Source: Verrucomicrobia subdivision 3 bacterium UBA693
GTDB lineage: Bacteria; Verrucomicrobiota; Verrucomicrobiia; Limisphaerales; UBA8199
Assembly (NCBI GenBank): GCA_002298785.1
Contig: DBMR01000022.1
Coordinates: 1 to 64,000, forward strand
Length of the DNA: 64,000 nucleotides
Reading direction: 5' to 3'
Every line of letters begins with the position of its first letter. The stretch's first letter is position 1. The notes under the pieces were generated by a model that saw only the letters and a list, made by a program, of their open reading frames with translations, was not told the DNA's origin and did no database searches. A program made the translations under genes and the position numbers. This document shows positions 9,378 to 17,686 of the stretch, one piece after another.

Positions 9378-10388
9378 ATGAGAGCCTTTCTACTGGTAAG
9401 CGTCTGCGCACTGCTGGGAGTCGTTGGATCAAAATCACTGGCGGCGTCCGAGCCGGGTGAGAAAAAGTCGGGCAATCCCGTGTTCCCGGGCTGGTATGCC
9501 GATCCGGAAGGAGCGATTTTTGGGGGCCGGTACTGGATCTTCCCGACGTATTCCGCCAAATACGAGGAGCAGGTCTTTTTCGACGCCTTTTCATCTCCCG
9601 ACCTGGTCAACTGGACCCGACACAGCCGGATTCTGGACACCAACCGTGTGAGTTGGGCCACGCGCGCGATGTGGGCGCCGTCGGTCATCGAGAAAGGCGG
9701 CAAATATTTCTTCTTCTTTGGCGCCAACGACATTCAGAACAACGAACAACGGGGCGGCATCGGGGTGGCGGTCGCGGACCGGCCCGAGGGCCCTTACACG
9801 GATTACCTGGGCAAGCCGCTGGTCGACAAATTTCACCATGGTGCGCAGCCCATCGATCAATTTGCGTTTCGGGACCACAGCGGTCAGCATTACCTGATCT
9901 ATGGCGGGTGGCGGCACTGCAACATCGCGCGGCTGCAGGACGATTTCAGAGGTTTCGACACCTTCCCGGACGGCACCACGTTCAAGGAGATCACGCCTGA
10001 GGGTTATGTCGAAGGCCCCTTCATGTTTGAGCGAAAGGGTAAATATTATTTCATGTGGTCGGAGGGCGGTTGGACGGGGCCGGACTATTCGGTGGCGTAT
10101 GCGGTGGCGGACAGTCCGCTGGGACCGTTCAAACGCGTGGCCAGGATTCTCCAGCAGGATCCGGCGGTCGCCACGGGAGCCGGCCATCATTCGGTCATCC
10201 ACATCCCTAATTCAGATACCTATTATATCGTGTATCACCGGCGGCCGCTGGGGGACAAAGCCGCCAATCACCGCGTGACCTGCATCGAGAAGATGGAGTT
10301 CGGGGCGGAGGGTCAAATCCTGCCGGTCCGCATCACCTTCGAAGGGGTGCCCCCGCATCCGCTGACACAGGCGCAAGCCGGTCATTGA
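9378..10388 (+). CDS. Exported glycoside hydrolase family 43 protein
   Basis: The start at 9378 gives a Sec signal peptide (MRAFLLVSVCALLGVV...AA), which the longer open frame does not. The rest is a five-bladed propeller of the GH43 type. The first blade has PVFPGWYADPEG with the general-base Asp near residue 42, followed by APSVIEKGGKYFFFFG, a central LIYGGW, and EGPFMF near 212 with the likely general-acid Glu. GH43 enzymes remove arabinose or xylose from plant polysaccharides, or galactose; the specificity cannot be read here. It is followed 14 bp later by a Tat-exported Gfo/Idh/MocA protein, so the two are likely one operon for sugar release and oxidation. Confidence 0.9.
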   Translation: MRAFLLVSVCALLGVVGSKSLAASEPGEKKSGNPVFPGWYADPEGAIFGGRYWIFPTYSAKYEEQVFFDAFSSPDLVNWTRHSRILDTNRVSWATRAMWAPSVIEKGGKYFFFFGANDIQNNEQRGGIGVAVADRPEGPYTDYLGKPLVDKFHHGAQPIDQFAFRDHSGQHYLIYGGWRHCNIARLQDDFRGFDTFPDGTTFKEITPEGYVEGPFMFERKGKYYFMWSEGGWTGPDYSVAYAVADSPLGPFKRVARILQQDPAVATGAGHHSVIHIPNSDTYYIVYHRRPLGDKAANHRVTCIEKMEFGAEGQILPVRITFEGVPPHPLTQAQAGH

Positions 10389-10402
10389 ACTTAAAGCAAA
10401 CT

Positions 10403-11782
10403 ATGAAAACGACACCATCGGTGCTGACGGATCGCCGCACGTTTTTGAAAACCACCACGGCGGGGGCGCTCACCCTGGCCGGCGCTCCGCTGGTATTTGG
10501 GAGGAACGACCGTGTCAAAGGCGCGAACGACCGAGTACGGGTGGCGGTGATCGGCATTCACGGGATGGGCCAGAACCATATCCGGGAATACCAGGCCCTG
10601 CCCAATGTCGAGGTGGCCGCCATCTGCGATGTGGATGAAAACCAGTTTGCGCCCGTGATCAAGAAGTTTTGGCCGACCGGGGATCGCCCGCCCAAAACCT
10701 ATTATGACCTGCGCCGGCTTTTTGAAGACCCGACCATCGATGCGGTTTCCGTGGTCACCCCGAATCATTGGCACACGCTGGCGGCGATCTGGGCGTGCCA
10801 GGCCCGCAAGCATGTGAGTGTGGAAAAGCCCTGCTGCCACAACTTTTTCGAAGGGCGAAAATTGGTCGAGGCGGCGGAAAAGTACCGGGTGGTGGTGCAG
10901 GACGGAGCTGAGCAGCGGAGCAATCCCTGCTCGCAATCCATGGCCAAGTTTTTGAAGGAAGGCGGTCTCGGGGAAGTGTATTTGGCCAAGGGACTCTGTT
11001 ATAAGCGGCGCAACACGATCAAGCACACGGCCGATGCGCCCGTGCCGCCGGGGGTGCATTACGACCTCTGGCTGGGCCCGGCCCCGGAGCGGCCTTTTTC
11101 TGAAAACCGGTTTCATTACAACTGGCATTGGAACTGGGATTATGGCTGCGGTGACATGGGCAACCAGGGGGTGCATGAAATGGACATCGCCCGTTGGGGT
11201 CTGGGGGTGACACTGCCCACGCGAGTCACCGCGATGGGCGCGCACGTCATGTTTGCGGACGATCAAGAGACGCCGAACGTACTGATGGCGGTATTTGAGT
11301 TTCCCAATCCCGACGGCGGCGGCGACCGGAAGAAGTTGCTCCAGTTCGAGGTGCGCCACTGGCTGGTGAACCGCGAATTGGACCTGGCCCCGGAAAAAAC
11401 CGGCAATGCTTACATGACCAGCGATGCCAACGTCGTGGGCAACCTTTTCTACGGGTCAAAAGGTTACCTGGCCAAGAACGTGACCCAATGGCGGACGTTC
11501 ATGGGGGACAAGCTGGAACCTGGCCCCTCGGGTGGCGGCCTTGCCAACCATTACCAGAATTTCATCGACGCGATCCGGTCTGGCGACCCGAGCCGATCCC
11601 ATGGCGATATCCGGGAAGGCTTTTACACCTGCGCCCTGGTTCACCTGGCGAACATTTCCTACCGGCTGGGGCGTTCGTTGGATTTTGACCCCGTGCAAAT
11701 GCGGTGCAAGAACGATGCCGAAGCCAACGCCATGCTGACCCGCAATTACCGGGCGCCATATATCGTCCCGGAGAAGGTTTAA
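10403..11782 (+). CDS. Tat-exported Gfo/Idh/MocA family oxidoreductase
   Basis: The start at 10403 gives MKTTPSVLTDRRTFLKTT, a twin-arginine signal followed by a hydrophobic stretch ending at ALTLAGAPLVFG. A Rossmann fold follows (RVAVIGIHGMGQNH), then the EKPCCHNFFEGRKL segment, which carries the family's EKP motif with the catalytic-site lysine. The C-terminal alpha/beta domain includes DMGNQGVHEMDIARW, typical of the exported verrucomicrobial and planctomycete subgroup. These enzymes oxidise or epimerise sugars with tightly bound NAD(P). A TTG at 10385 overlaps the GH43 stop and is a less likely start. The product should work outside the cytoplasm with its cofactor preloaded before Tat export. 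Confidence 0.9.
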   Translation: MKTTPSVLTDRRTFLKTTTAGALTLAGAPLVFGRNDRVKGANDRVRVAVIGIHGMGQNHIREYQALPNVEVAAICDVDENQFAPVIKKFWPTGDRPPKTYYDLRRLFEDPTIDAVSVVTPNHWHTLAAIWACQARKHVSVEKPCCHNFFEGRKLVEAAEKYRVVVQDGAEQRSNPCSQSMAKFLKEGGLGEVYLAKGLCYKRRNTIKHTADAPVPPGVHYDLWLGPAPERPFSENRFHYNWHWNWDYGCGDMGNQGVHEMDIARWGLGVTLPTRVTAMGAHVMFADDQETPNVLMAVFEFPNPDGGGDRKKLLQFEVRHWLVNRELDLAPEKTGNAYMTSDANVVGNLFYGSKGYLAKNVTQWRTFMGDKLEPGPSGGGLANHYQNFIDAIRSGDPSRSHGDIREGFYTCALVHLANISYRLGRSLDFDPVQMRCKNDAEANAMLTRNYRAPYIVPEKV

Positions 11783-11863
11783 GGCCCAGTGGTTTGGCCT
11801 GCGGCAGTGGGGCATTTCGCAAAAATCGCTGGTGTGTTGGGCGCGTCGGTGTAAGCTCAGAGC

Positions 11864-12736
11864 ATGAACCGGAAATTGTCCCGCCGCACCGCTATTCGAC
11901 GAATTGCCGGCAGCACCGCGTTGCTCGCCGCCGCCTCGGCTCTCCCCGCCGGCGCGCAAACCGATACCCCGGCTTTGAAGGGCCGCATCAACCATTCCGT
12001 GTGCAAATGGTGCTACGGTAAAATTCCGCTGGACGAATTCTGCCAGGCGACCAAGGCGATGGGCATCAAGGCCATCGACCTGCTCGAGGTCAAAGAATTC
12101 CCCATTCTGAAGAAATACGGTCAGGTGTGCGCCATGGTCAGCGGCGTGCCGGGAGGCATCACCGAAGGCCTGAACCGGAAAGAGAACCACGACAAAATCG
12201 TGAAGTTCTTTGAAGAAACCACCCCAATCGTGGCCGAGCACGGCTATCCCAGCATCATCTGTTTTTCGGGCAATCGCAAAGGCATGAGCGACGCGGAAGG
12301 CTTGGAGAACTGCGCCATTGGTCTAAAGCGCATCACGCCGATCGCCGAGAAGTATGGGGTTAATGTGGTGATGGAATTGCTGAACAGCAAACGCAGCCAC
12401 AAGGATTACATGTGCGACCACACGGCCTGGGGTGTCGAACTGTGCAAGAAGACCGGCTCCGAGCGCTTCAAGCTGCTCTACGACATCTTCCACATGCAAA
12501 TCATGGATGGCGACATCGTGGACACCATCAAGGAAAACCACCAGTATTTCGCCCACTACCACACCGGGGGTGTGCCTGGGCGGGCGGAGATCGATGATAC
12601 CCAGGAAATCTTTTACCCGGTGGTGATGAAAGCCATCGCGGATACCGGTTTCAAAGGGTACGTGGCCCAGGAGTTCATCCCGCGTCGCGACCCGCTGGTC
12701 TCGCTCAAGCAGGCCATTCAAATCTGCGACGTTTGA
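11864..12736 (+). CDS. Tat-exported hydroxypyruvate isomerase-like TIM barrel
   Basis: The 290-residue protein begins with a twin-arginine signal (MNRKLSRRTAIRRIAGS, then an Ala-rich core ending PAGAQ). The remainder is an xylose isomerase-like TIM barrel of the Hyi type. INHSVCKWCYGKIPL opens the barrel and VNVVMELLNSK contains a metal-binding Glu. KLLYDIFHMQIMDGD contains the Asp-x-x-His pair, and the end GYVAQEFIP carries the last Glu ligand. Hyi converts hydroxypyruvate to tartronate semialdehyde, but exported relatives probably isomerise sugars or sugar acids. It lies 81 bp after the Gfo/Idh/MocA gene and probably belongs to the same catabolic unit. A strong hairpin follows it. Confidence 0.85.
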   Translation: MNRKLSRRTAIRRIAGSTALLAAASALPAGAQTDTPALKGRINHSVCKWCYGKIPLDEFCQATKAMGIKAIDLLEVKEFPILKKYGQVCAMVSGVPGGITEGLNRKENHDKIVKFFEETTPIVAEHGYPSIICFSGNRKGMSDAEGLENCAIGLKRITPIAEKYGVNVVMELLNSKRSHKDYMCDHTAWGVELCKKTGSERFKLLYDIFHMQIMDGDIVDTIKENHQYFAHYHTGGVPGRAEIDDTQEIFYPVVMKAIADTGFKGYVAQEFIPRRDPLVSLKQAIQICDV

Positions 12737-12748
12737 TCCACAGCAAGA

Positions 12749-12777
12749 ACCCCGACGGGAGTTAAACCCGGCGGGGT
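12749..12777. terminator. Hairpin between convergent genes
   Basis: The stem is ACCCCG, then an A/G mismatch, then CGGG, a 7-nt loop (AGTTAAA), CCCG and CGGGGT, so 10 paired bases. It lies 13 bp after the isomerase stop and before the end of the leftward sod gene, where a shared terminator is expected. There is no clear T-run on either side, so Rho-independent action is not certain. Confidence 0.5.
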
Positions 12778-12842
12778 GCGGCTAAAATTAAGATCGAACC
12801 GCGCCAGATGTCGTGGCTGGCGCGTGGTTAAACCTGGGCGGA

Positions 12843-13568
12843 TCAGCCTTGGAGTTTGGCAAATCGATCGGAAGCGAAATCCCAGTTAACCACGTTAAAC
12901 CAAGCGGCGATGTATTCGGGCCGGCGGTTTTGGTACTTCAAATAATAGGCGTGCTCCCAAACGTCCAGGCCGAGGATCGGCTTCAACCCGGCGGCGATGG
13001 GGGCGTCCTGGTTGGGAAATGACTCGATCTTAAGGGTTTTGCCCGAGAGCGCCAGCCAGGCCCAGCCGCTGCCGAAAACTTTCGTGGCCGCTTCGGTGAA
13101 TTTGTCCTTAAACGCGGGATAGCTGCCGAACGTTGCGTCAATGGCTTTGGCCAGCTCACCTTCTGGTTGACCGCCGCCGCCCGGTTTCATCATTTGCCAA
13201 AACAGCGAGTGATTGAAATGGCCCCCGCCATTATTCCGCACCGCAGTCCGGATTTTGTCCGGAAGGGTGCTTTGATCCTGGATCAATTCGTCGATTGATT
13301 TCTTGGCGAGCTCCGGGAAATCGGCCAGCGCTTTGTTGAGATTATTCACGTACGCGGCGTGATGCTTGCCGTGGTGGATTTCCATGGTCCGGGCGTCCAG
13401 GTGAGGTTCCAGCGCGTCGGTCGGGTACGGCAGCGGCGGCAGGGTGAAAGGCCCGGTGGGAGCCGGGGCGGCAGTGGGCTGCGCCTGGAGGGAAAGCGTC
13501 GCAGGCAGTGTGGCCGCCACGGCGGCGGCAGCCGCGGTGAATTTCAAAGCTTCACGTCTGGTGATCAT
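12843..13568 (-). CDS. Exported Fe/Mn superoxide dismutase
   Basis: The 241-residue protein starts MITRREALKFTAAAAAVAATLP, a twin-arginine signal that ordinary cytoplasmic SodA/SodB lack. The mature part is a full Fe/Mn SOD. PPLPYPTDALEPHLD is followed by the first ligand segment EIHHGKHHAAYV, then HFNHSLFW with the second His, and finally DVWEHAYYL with the Asp-x-x-x-His pair. All four metal ligands are present. It dismutates superoxide, here in the periplasm. Proline- and alanine-rich residues (QPTAAPAPTG) link the signal to the enzyme. Metal preference cannot be judged by eye. The gene is 106 bp downstream of mutY on the same strand. Confidence 0.92.
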   Translation of the reverse strand: MITRREALKFTAAAAAVAATLPATLSLQAQPTAAPAPTGPFTLPPLPYPTDALEPHLDARTMEIHHGKHHAAYVNNLNKALADFPELAKKSIDELIQDQSTLPDKIRTAVRNNGGGHFNHSLFWQMMKPGGGGQPEGELAKAIDATFGSYPAFKDKFTEAATKVFGSGWAWLALSGKTLKIESFPNQDAPIAAGLKPILGLDVWEHAYYLKYQNRRPEYIAAWFNVVNWDFASDRFAKLQG

Positions 13569-13674
13569 GTCGAGTTCAGTGTTAGGTGTTTCCGGTTAGT
13601 GTTCGCAATCCGGACGCGCTCGAGCGCCAACGCCTTCGCCGCAACGGTATTGCCCGGCAACATAGACCGTGAAC

Positions 13675-14784
13675 TTAGGTTCGGCAAGGGACGGGCTCCG
13701 CGGCCAGGCGGGCGATGCGCCGATGCGCACTCGAGCAGGGCAACGCCGACAATTCGCCCCGGGAAACCCATCGCCCCTCGGCCAGGCGTGGGTGCACCCC
13801 GGCCACGCGGTAAACCTGCACCTGGATGCGGTAACGGGTGATGCTGTGCTGAAACGTGGCGATGGGCTCGACGGTAGACACAGATCCCAACAACCGGGAA
13901 GAGTGCTCGCGGGGATCGGCCTTGGCCGAGCCGGTCTCCACGTTGGGGAATTCCCACAGCAACGCGTTCACTGCACCCTCGCCCCGTTGGCGAACCAGAA
14001 ACTTCCCCCGGCGCTCGACAATGTAGGCCTGGAAGTAACGGCGGGTGGTTTTGGGGCGTTTGGGCAAAGCCGGCAAGGCGTCTACACTCTGCGTCAAAAG
14101 CGCCTTGCAGTCGGCGCGTAGCGGACACACTTCACACTGGGGCTGGCGCGGCGTGCAGATTAGGGCGCCCAGCTCCATGAGGGCCTGGTTGAGATCCGCG
14201 CAGTGGCGGCGGCGGGATGCTGTCTGGTCTTTCGCTGCGGGTTTCGACGCCGCTTCGACCAGTTCCCGAGCCGTTTGCCAGAGCTGATCCCGGACGACCG
14301 CCGAGCGCGGGTCGCCGCCGAGGCCCCAAACCCGTGCGAGTACCCGGATGACGTTGCCATCAAGAATGGGCCGTGCTTGATTGAACGCGATGCTGGCGAT
14401 AGCGCCGGCGGTGTAGGGTCCAATCCCCGGCAACTCCAGGATCTCCTCGAAGCGTTCCGGAAACCGGCCACTGTGGAGCTGGACGATTTCTCCCGCCGCG
14501 CGGTGCAGGTTGCGAACGCGCGAGTAGTAACCCAGGCCTTCCCACAACTTGTGGAGTGTCTGGGAGTCGGCCTTCGCCAGGGCCGCAATGTCGGGCAGTG
14601 CTTGCATCCAGCGTTCCCAGTAGGGCATCACCGTGTTGACCTGGGTCTGTTGGAGCATGATTTCCGACACCCAGATGGCATAAGGGTCACGGGAGCGACG
14701 CCACGGCAGGTCTCGCGCATTCTTTGGATACCATTCCAGCAAGTGTGAAACGGTGGCGGAGATTTTGCGTTGATGCGGCGTCAC
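13675..14784 (-). CDS. mutY: A/G-specific adenine DNA glycosylase MutY
   Basis: The 369-residue protein has all MutY parts. The catalytic Glu lies in SEIMLQQTQV near residue 40. The helix-hairpin-helix is LPGIGPYTAGAIASIAF and the GPD Asp is in PILDGNVIRVLARV. The four-cysteine 4Fe-4S cluster has C-x6-C-x2-C-x5-C spacing (ICTPRQPQCEVCPLRADC). A C-terminal NUDIX-like 8-oxoG recognition domain contains FLVRQRGEGAVNALLWEFPNVE. It removes adenine mispaired with 8-oxoguanine, a cytoplasmic base-excision repair role. Its neighbour encodes an exported SOD, so both genes may deal with oxidative stress, though that link is only positional. Confidence 0.95.
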   Translation of the reverse strand: MTPHQRKISATVSHLLEWYPKNARDLPWRRSRDPYAIWVSEIMLQQTQVNTVMPYWERWMQALPDIAALAKADSQTLHKLWEGLGYYSRVRNLHRAAGEIVQLHSGRFPERFEEILELPGIGPYTAGAIASIAFNQARPILDGNVIRVLARVWGLGGDPRSAVVRDQLWQTARELVEAASKPAAKDQTASRRRHCADLNQALMELGALICTPRQPQCEVCPLRADCKALLTQSVDALPALPKRPKTTRRYFQAYIVERRGKFLVRQRGEGAVNALLWEFPNVETGSAKADPREHSSRLLGSVSTVEPIATFQHSITRYRIQVQVYRVAGVHPRLAEGRWVSRGELSALPCSSAHRRIARLAAEPVPCRT

Positions 14785-15194
14785 GAAGACCTAATAAATA
14801 CGATATCCGTAAACACGCAAGGGCACAGGATGACCGTTTCGCGCCAGCGAGATTGGCGGCAGACATTTCGCCCGTTTTTCCTCAGTCATCTGGATCGATT
14901 TTTGGTTGTGGGCCAGTGGCTGCGTGCCAAAACTATGGCGGCATGAGTCCCCCATGTTTGTTTTGCGTAGCTTCAAAGAACTCTGTTTAATGCCCACGCT
15001 GATGGTCAGATGACTATAGAACCATTCTTGCGGGTTGTGATGGGCAAAGGGTTTGAGTCCAGCGGATGGGGTTTACTCGACCCCAGAGAGGAGCGTTTTC
15101 ATTTCGGCGGTCAGACTGGCCCTCCTGGCTTTGGGTAAAACGGAACCTTATGCACTGGAATGCACCATCGGGAAGCCAGCGAGTTACACTAAGT
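14785..15194. other. Intergenic stretch, no gene seen
   Basis: About 410 bp lie between the mutY start and the first REP-like repeat. The short open frames on both strands lack ribosome sites, codon bias and recognisable residues. The promoter of mutY should be near 14790-14850 on the minus strand, but no convincing -35/-10 pair could be picked. Confidence 0.5.
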
Positions 15195-15280
15195 TCGGCC
15201 CGAAGGGCTGCAACCCATCAGCCCGGGGCATCGCCCCGGGAACTCGGCCACCCAATCCATTCTGAGCCCTGAAAGGGCGA
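15195..15280 (+). repeat. REP-like palindromic repeat, copy 1 (direct)
   Basis: Three hairpins lie in a row. GCCC-GAA-GGGC is at 15198-15208, a perfect 8-bp stem CCCGGGGC-ATC-GCCCCGGG at 15222-15240, and GCCC-TGAAA-GGGC at 15266-15278. Its right end is 8 bp before the transposase start codon. Copy 2 at 15994-16078 matches it almost base for base. Confidence 0.85.
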
Positions 15281-15288
15281 CACTCGCC

Positions 15289-15738
15289 ATGCCCCAATCC
15301 CTCTCCAAAGTCCTGGTTCACCTGATCTTCGGCACCAAACACCGTGAACCCCTGATCGCCCCGGAAATTCGTTCACCCCTGCACGCCTACATCGTCGGCA
15401 TTCTGGACAACCTCAACTCTCCATCCCTGCAGACCGGCGGTGTGGCCGACCATATTCATATACTGTGCGCCCTCAGCCGCACCATCTCGCAGGCCGAGCT
15501 GTTGGAAGTTGTGAAGAAGAGTTCGTCCAAATGGATGAAGACCGACGGAGGCGTGCCGGGGTTTTCTTGGCAAACGGGATACGGCGCGTTTTCCATTGGC
15601 GAATCGCAGGCCGATTCCGTGATCCGCTACATCCAGGACCAGGAGGAACACCATCGCAAGGTGACTTTCCAGGATGAGTTTCGAAAATTCCTGGAACGAT
15701 ACAAGGTGGCGTATGACGAGCGATATGTGTGGGATTGA
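15289..15738 (+). CDS. IS200/REP-associated tyrosine transposase (Y1_Tnp, RAYT-like)
   Basis: The 149-residue protein is a single-domain Y1 transposase. It has the opening SKVLVHLIFGTKHREPLI, the HUH-type metal motif HIHIL (GVADHIHILCALSR, about residues 51-64), and a WQTGYGAFSIGESQ segment followed by a helix (VIRYIQDQEEHHRK) that carries the catalytic region. Such proteins cut and rejoin single-stranded DNA at hairpins. The gene sits between palindromic repeats: one directly upstream and two downstream, one of them inverted. That is the arrangement of RAYT proteins, which maintain or mobilise REP sequences. Length and motifs look intact, so it may be active or domesticated. Confidence 0.9.
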   Translation: MPQSLSKVLVHLIFGTKHREPLIAPEIRSPLHAYIVGILDNLNSPSLQTGGVADHIHILCALSRTISQAELLEVVKKSSSKWMKTDGGVPGFSWQTGYGAFSIGESQADSVIRYIQDQEEHHRKVTFQDEFRKFLERYKVAYDERYVWD

Positions 15739-15830
15739 GGGCATGGCCGTGCGCGCAACCCAGCGGGCCCAGCCAGTTTCGGCGGGACGTTGAATTGAAT
15801 TGCGGCCGGTGAAATTGGCGGACCGAGTTC

Positions 15831-15937
15831 CGCCCCTTCAGGGCAAGGGATATTGGTTTTGGCCGGGTTCCCAGGGCGTTGCCCTGGGCTGGAGAGTCGT
15901 TGCGCCGTTGGCGCGGGAAAACGGCCAGCCCGAAGGG
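15831..15937 (-). repeat. REP-like palindromic repeat, diverged copy in inverse orientation
   Basis: It opens with CGCCCCTTCAGGGC, the reverse complement of the repeat's right end. It then has CCCAGGGC-GTT-GCCCTGGG (15870-15888) and GCGCC-GTT-GGCGC (15902-15914), and closes with AGCCCGAAGGGT, which corresponds to the inverted left end. It is more diverged than the other two copies and has one extra hairpin. Confidence 0.75.
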
Positions 15938-15993
15938 TATTAACGCAACAGCTTGGAGCAACGCTTCAGGAACACCACGTTGAGAAGATTTCC

Positions 15994-16078
15994 CAGCCAG
16001 AAGGGCTGCAACCCATCAGCCCGCGGCAACGCCCCGGGAACTCGGCCACCCAATCCGTTCTTAGCCCTGAAAGGGCGA
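15994..16078 (+). repeat. REP-like palindromic repeat, copy 2 (direct)
   Basis: It is nearly identical to 15195-15280 and contains the same AAGGGCTGCAACCCATCAGC and GCCCTGAAAGGGCGACA blocks. It has a few changes, such as CCGCGGCAACGCCCCGGG in the central stem. It lies just before the end of the leftward sulfatase gene, so it may also shape the 3' end of that transcript. Confidence 0.85.
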
Positions 16079-16126
16079 CACGCGGAACCCGCCACGGCGA
16101 GGCCCACGACCTCCCGCAGCCTCACC

Positions 16127-17596
16127 CTATTTTGCCGGAGCGGGCACAGGAGTTTCAGTTTTGCCCGCCTTTAACGGCCATTCGGTGGAGTCGGTGCGCG
16201 CGGTTTTCAGGTAGTCCTCGATTTTGGCCACGACATCCAGGTGTTCCATGGCGACGTCGGTCTTCTCGCCGGGATCGGTCTGGAGATTGTAGAGTTCGAG
16301 TTTGCGGCCGAGCCCGGTGCGGATGGCTTTCCAGTCACCCATACGCACGGCCTGTTTGGAGCCGCCTTCGTGGAATTCCCAATAAAGGAACGCGTGCTGA
16401 TTCGTTTGAGTTTTACCCAGCAACGCGGGAAGCATCGACAGACCATCAAGGTCTTTGGGCGTCTCGGCGTTGCCGAGTTGGGCGAGTGTGGGGAAGACAT
16501 CCCAGAACGCCCAAACCTGGTCGCTGACGCGACCGGCGGGGATTTTGCCGGGCCACCATGCGATCATGGGCACGCGGATGCCGCCTTCGTAGAGGTCGCG
16601 TTTAATGCCACGCCATGGGCCGGAGCTGTTGAAGAATTCCGGTTTGGCCCCGCCTTCACGGTGAGTGCCGTTGTCGCTCGTGAAGAGGATGAGGGTATTA
16701 TCCTGGATTTTGAGCTGGGTGAGTTTTTCCAGGAGGCGGCCGATGTCCGCGTCCATCCGCGTGATCATGGCGGCTTTGTTCTTTTCGGTTTGCGGCCAGG
16801 CTTCGCTCGAGTATGGGGCGTCCGAGGGGACCTGCATACCGTTGCCGGTGCGGCGTCCCTCTTCATTATTCGCGTGGGGGATGGTGTAAGCAAGGTAGAG
16901 GAAGAACGGGCGGTAGCGGTTGAACTGGTCCGGTTTGTTAATGCGCGCAAAGTTCAGCGCCGCGGTCGTGAACAGGTCATGCGAGTAAGTTTTGTGCTGG
17001 TTGGCGAGGTTTTCGTCCAAGGGCAGTTTGCCATCGAAGCCGGTGTGCGGATCAAAGCGCCAGAGGTAAGTGGGGTAATAATCGTGGGCGTGGGTTTGGT
17101 CGAGGTAGCCGACGAATTCATCGAAGCCCTGCTTTTGAGGGACGCCGGTGGTTTCTTCGTTGCCGAGACCCCACTTGCCGACAAGCCCGGTGTGATAGCC
17201 GGCTTGCTGGAGGGCGCGGGCCAGGGTGGGCTGTCCGGCGGCCAGGGCCACGTTCGCATTGCCGCGAATCAGGCCATGCCCCGAGTGCAAACCGGTCATG
17301 AGCGCGCAACGTGAGGGTGCGCAGACCGTGCTGCCGGCGTAGAAACTCGTAAACCGGGTGCCGTCAGCCGCCAACCGGTCCAGGTTTGGCGTTTTGATCA
17401 GCTTTTGGCCGTAACAACCCAAATCGCCGTAGCCCAGGTCATCGGCCACGATCAGGATGATGTTCGGGCGCCGCGGAGCGGGTGGGCGGGACGCATTGTT
17501 GGTTTCCGCCGCAGGCGCCGGTCGCGCCAGGGCCAGCAAGGCCAGGACCATGCCCAGCCGCCAAAACCACCACCCTTGCAGACTGATTTTACTCAT
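16127..17596 (-). CDS. Exported type I sulfatase
   Basis: The start at 17596 (MSKISLQGWWF) gives a signal peptide ending at ARPAPAA; an in-frame ATG 39 bp upstream gives a poorer one. The mature enzyme is an alkaline-phosphatase-fold sulfatase. PNIILIVADDLGYGD holds the calcium-binding Asp pair, and STVCAPSRCALMTG is the C-x-P-S-R motif in which Cys becomes formylglycine. LFTSDNGTH holds the second Asp-Asn metal pair. About 489 residues is typical for the arylsulfatase A-like group. It removes sulfate esters from polysaccharides or glycosaminoglycans outside the cytoplasm. No sulfatase-maturing enzyme is in the window. Confidence 0.93.
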   Translation of the reverse strand: MSKISLQGWWFWRLGMVLALLALARPAPAAETNNASRPPAPRRPNIILIVADDLGYGDLGCYGQKLIKTPNLDRLAADGTRFTSFYAGSTVCAPSRCALMTGLHSGHGLIRGNANVALAAGQPTLARALQQAGYHTGLVGKWGLGNEETTGVPQKQGFDEFVGYLDQTHAHDYYPTYLWRFDPHTGFDGKLPLDENLANQHKTYSHDLFTTAALNFARINKPDQFNRYRPFFLYLAYTIPHANNEEGRRTGNGMQVPSDAPYSSEAWPQTEKNKAAMITRMDADIGRLLEKLTQLKIQDNTLILFTSDNGTHREGGAKPEFFNSSGPWRGIKRDLYEGGIRVPMIAWWPGKIPAGRVSDQVWAFWDVFPTLAQLGNAETPKDLDGLSMLPALLGKTQTNQHAFLYWEFHEGGSKQAVRMGDWKAIRTGLGRKLELYNLQTDPGEKTDVAMEHLDVVAKIEDYLKTARTDSTEWPLKAGKTETPVPAPAK

Positions 17597-17686
17597 CGTT
17601 CCAGCAATTTGGCCAATCCACCCGACACCGTCCACCCATAAATTCCCATTGCATTTAGGGCCAATCAGGGCAACTTGGGGAAAAAC

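Noticed and set aside
14791..14997. 68-codon frame upstream of mutY
   Set aside because: The composition is not protein-like and it overlaps the likely mutY promoter.
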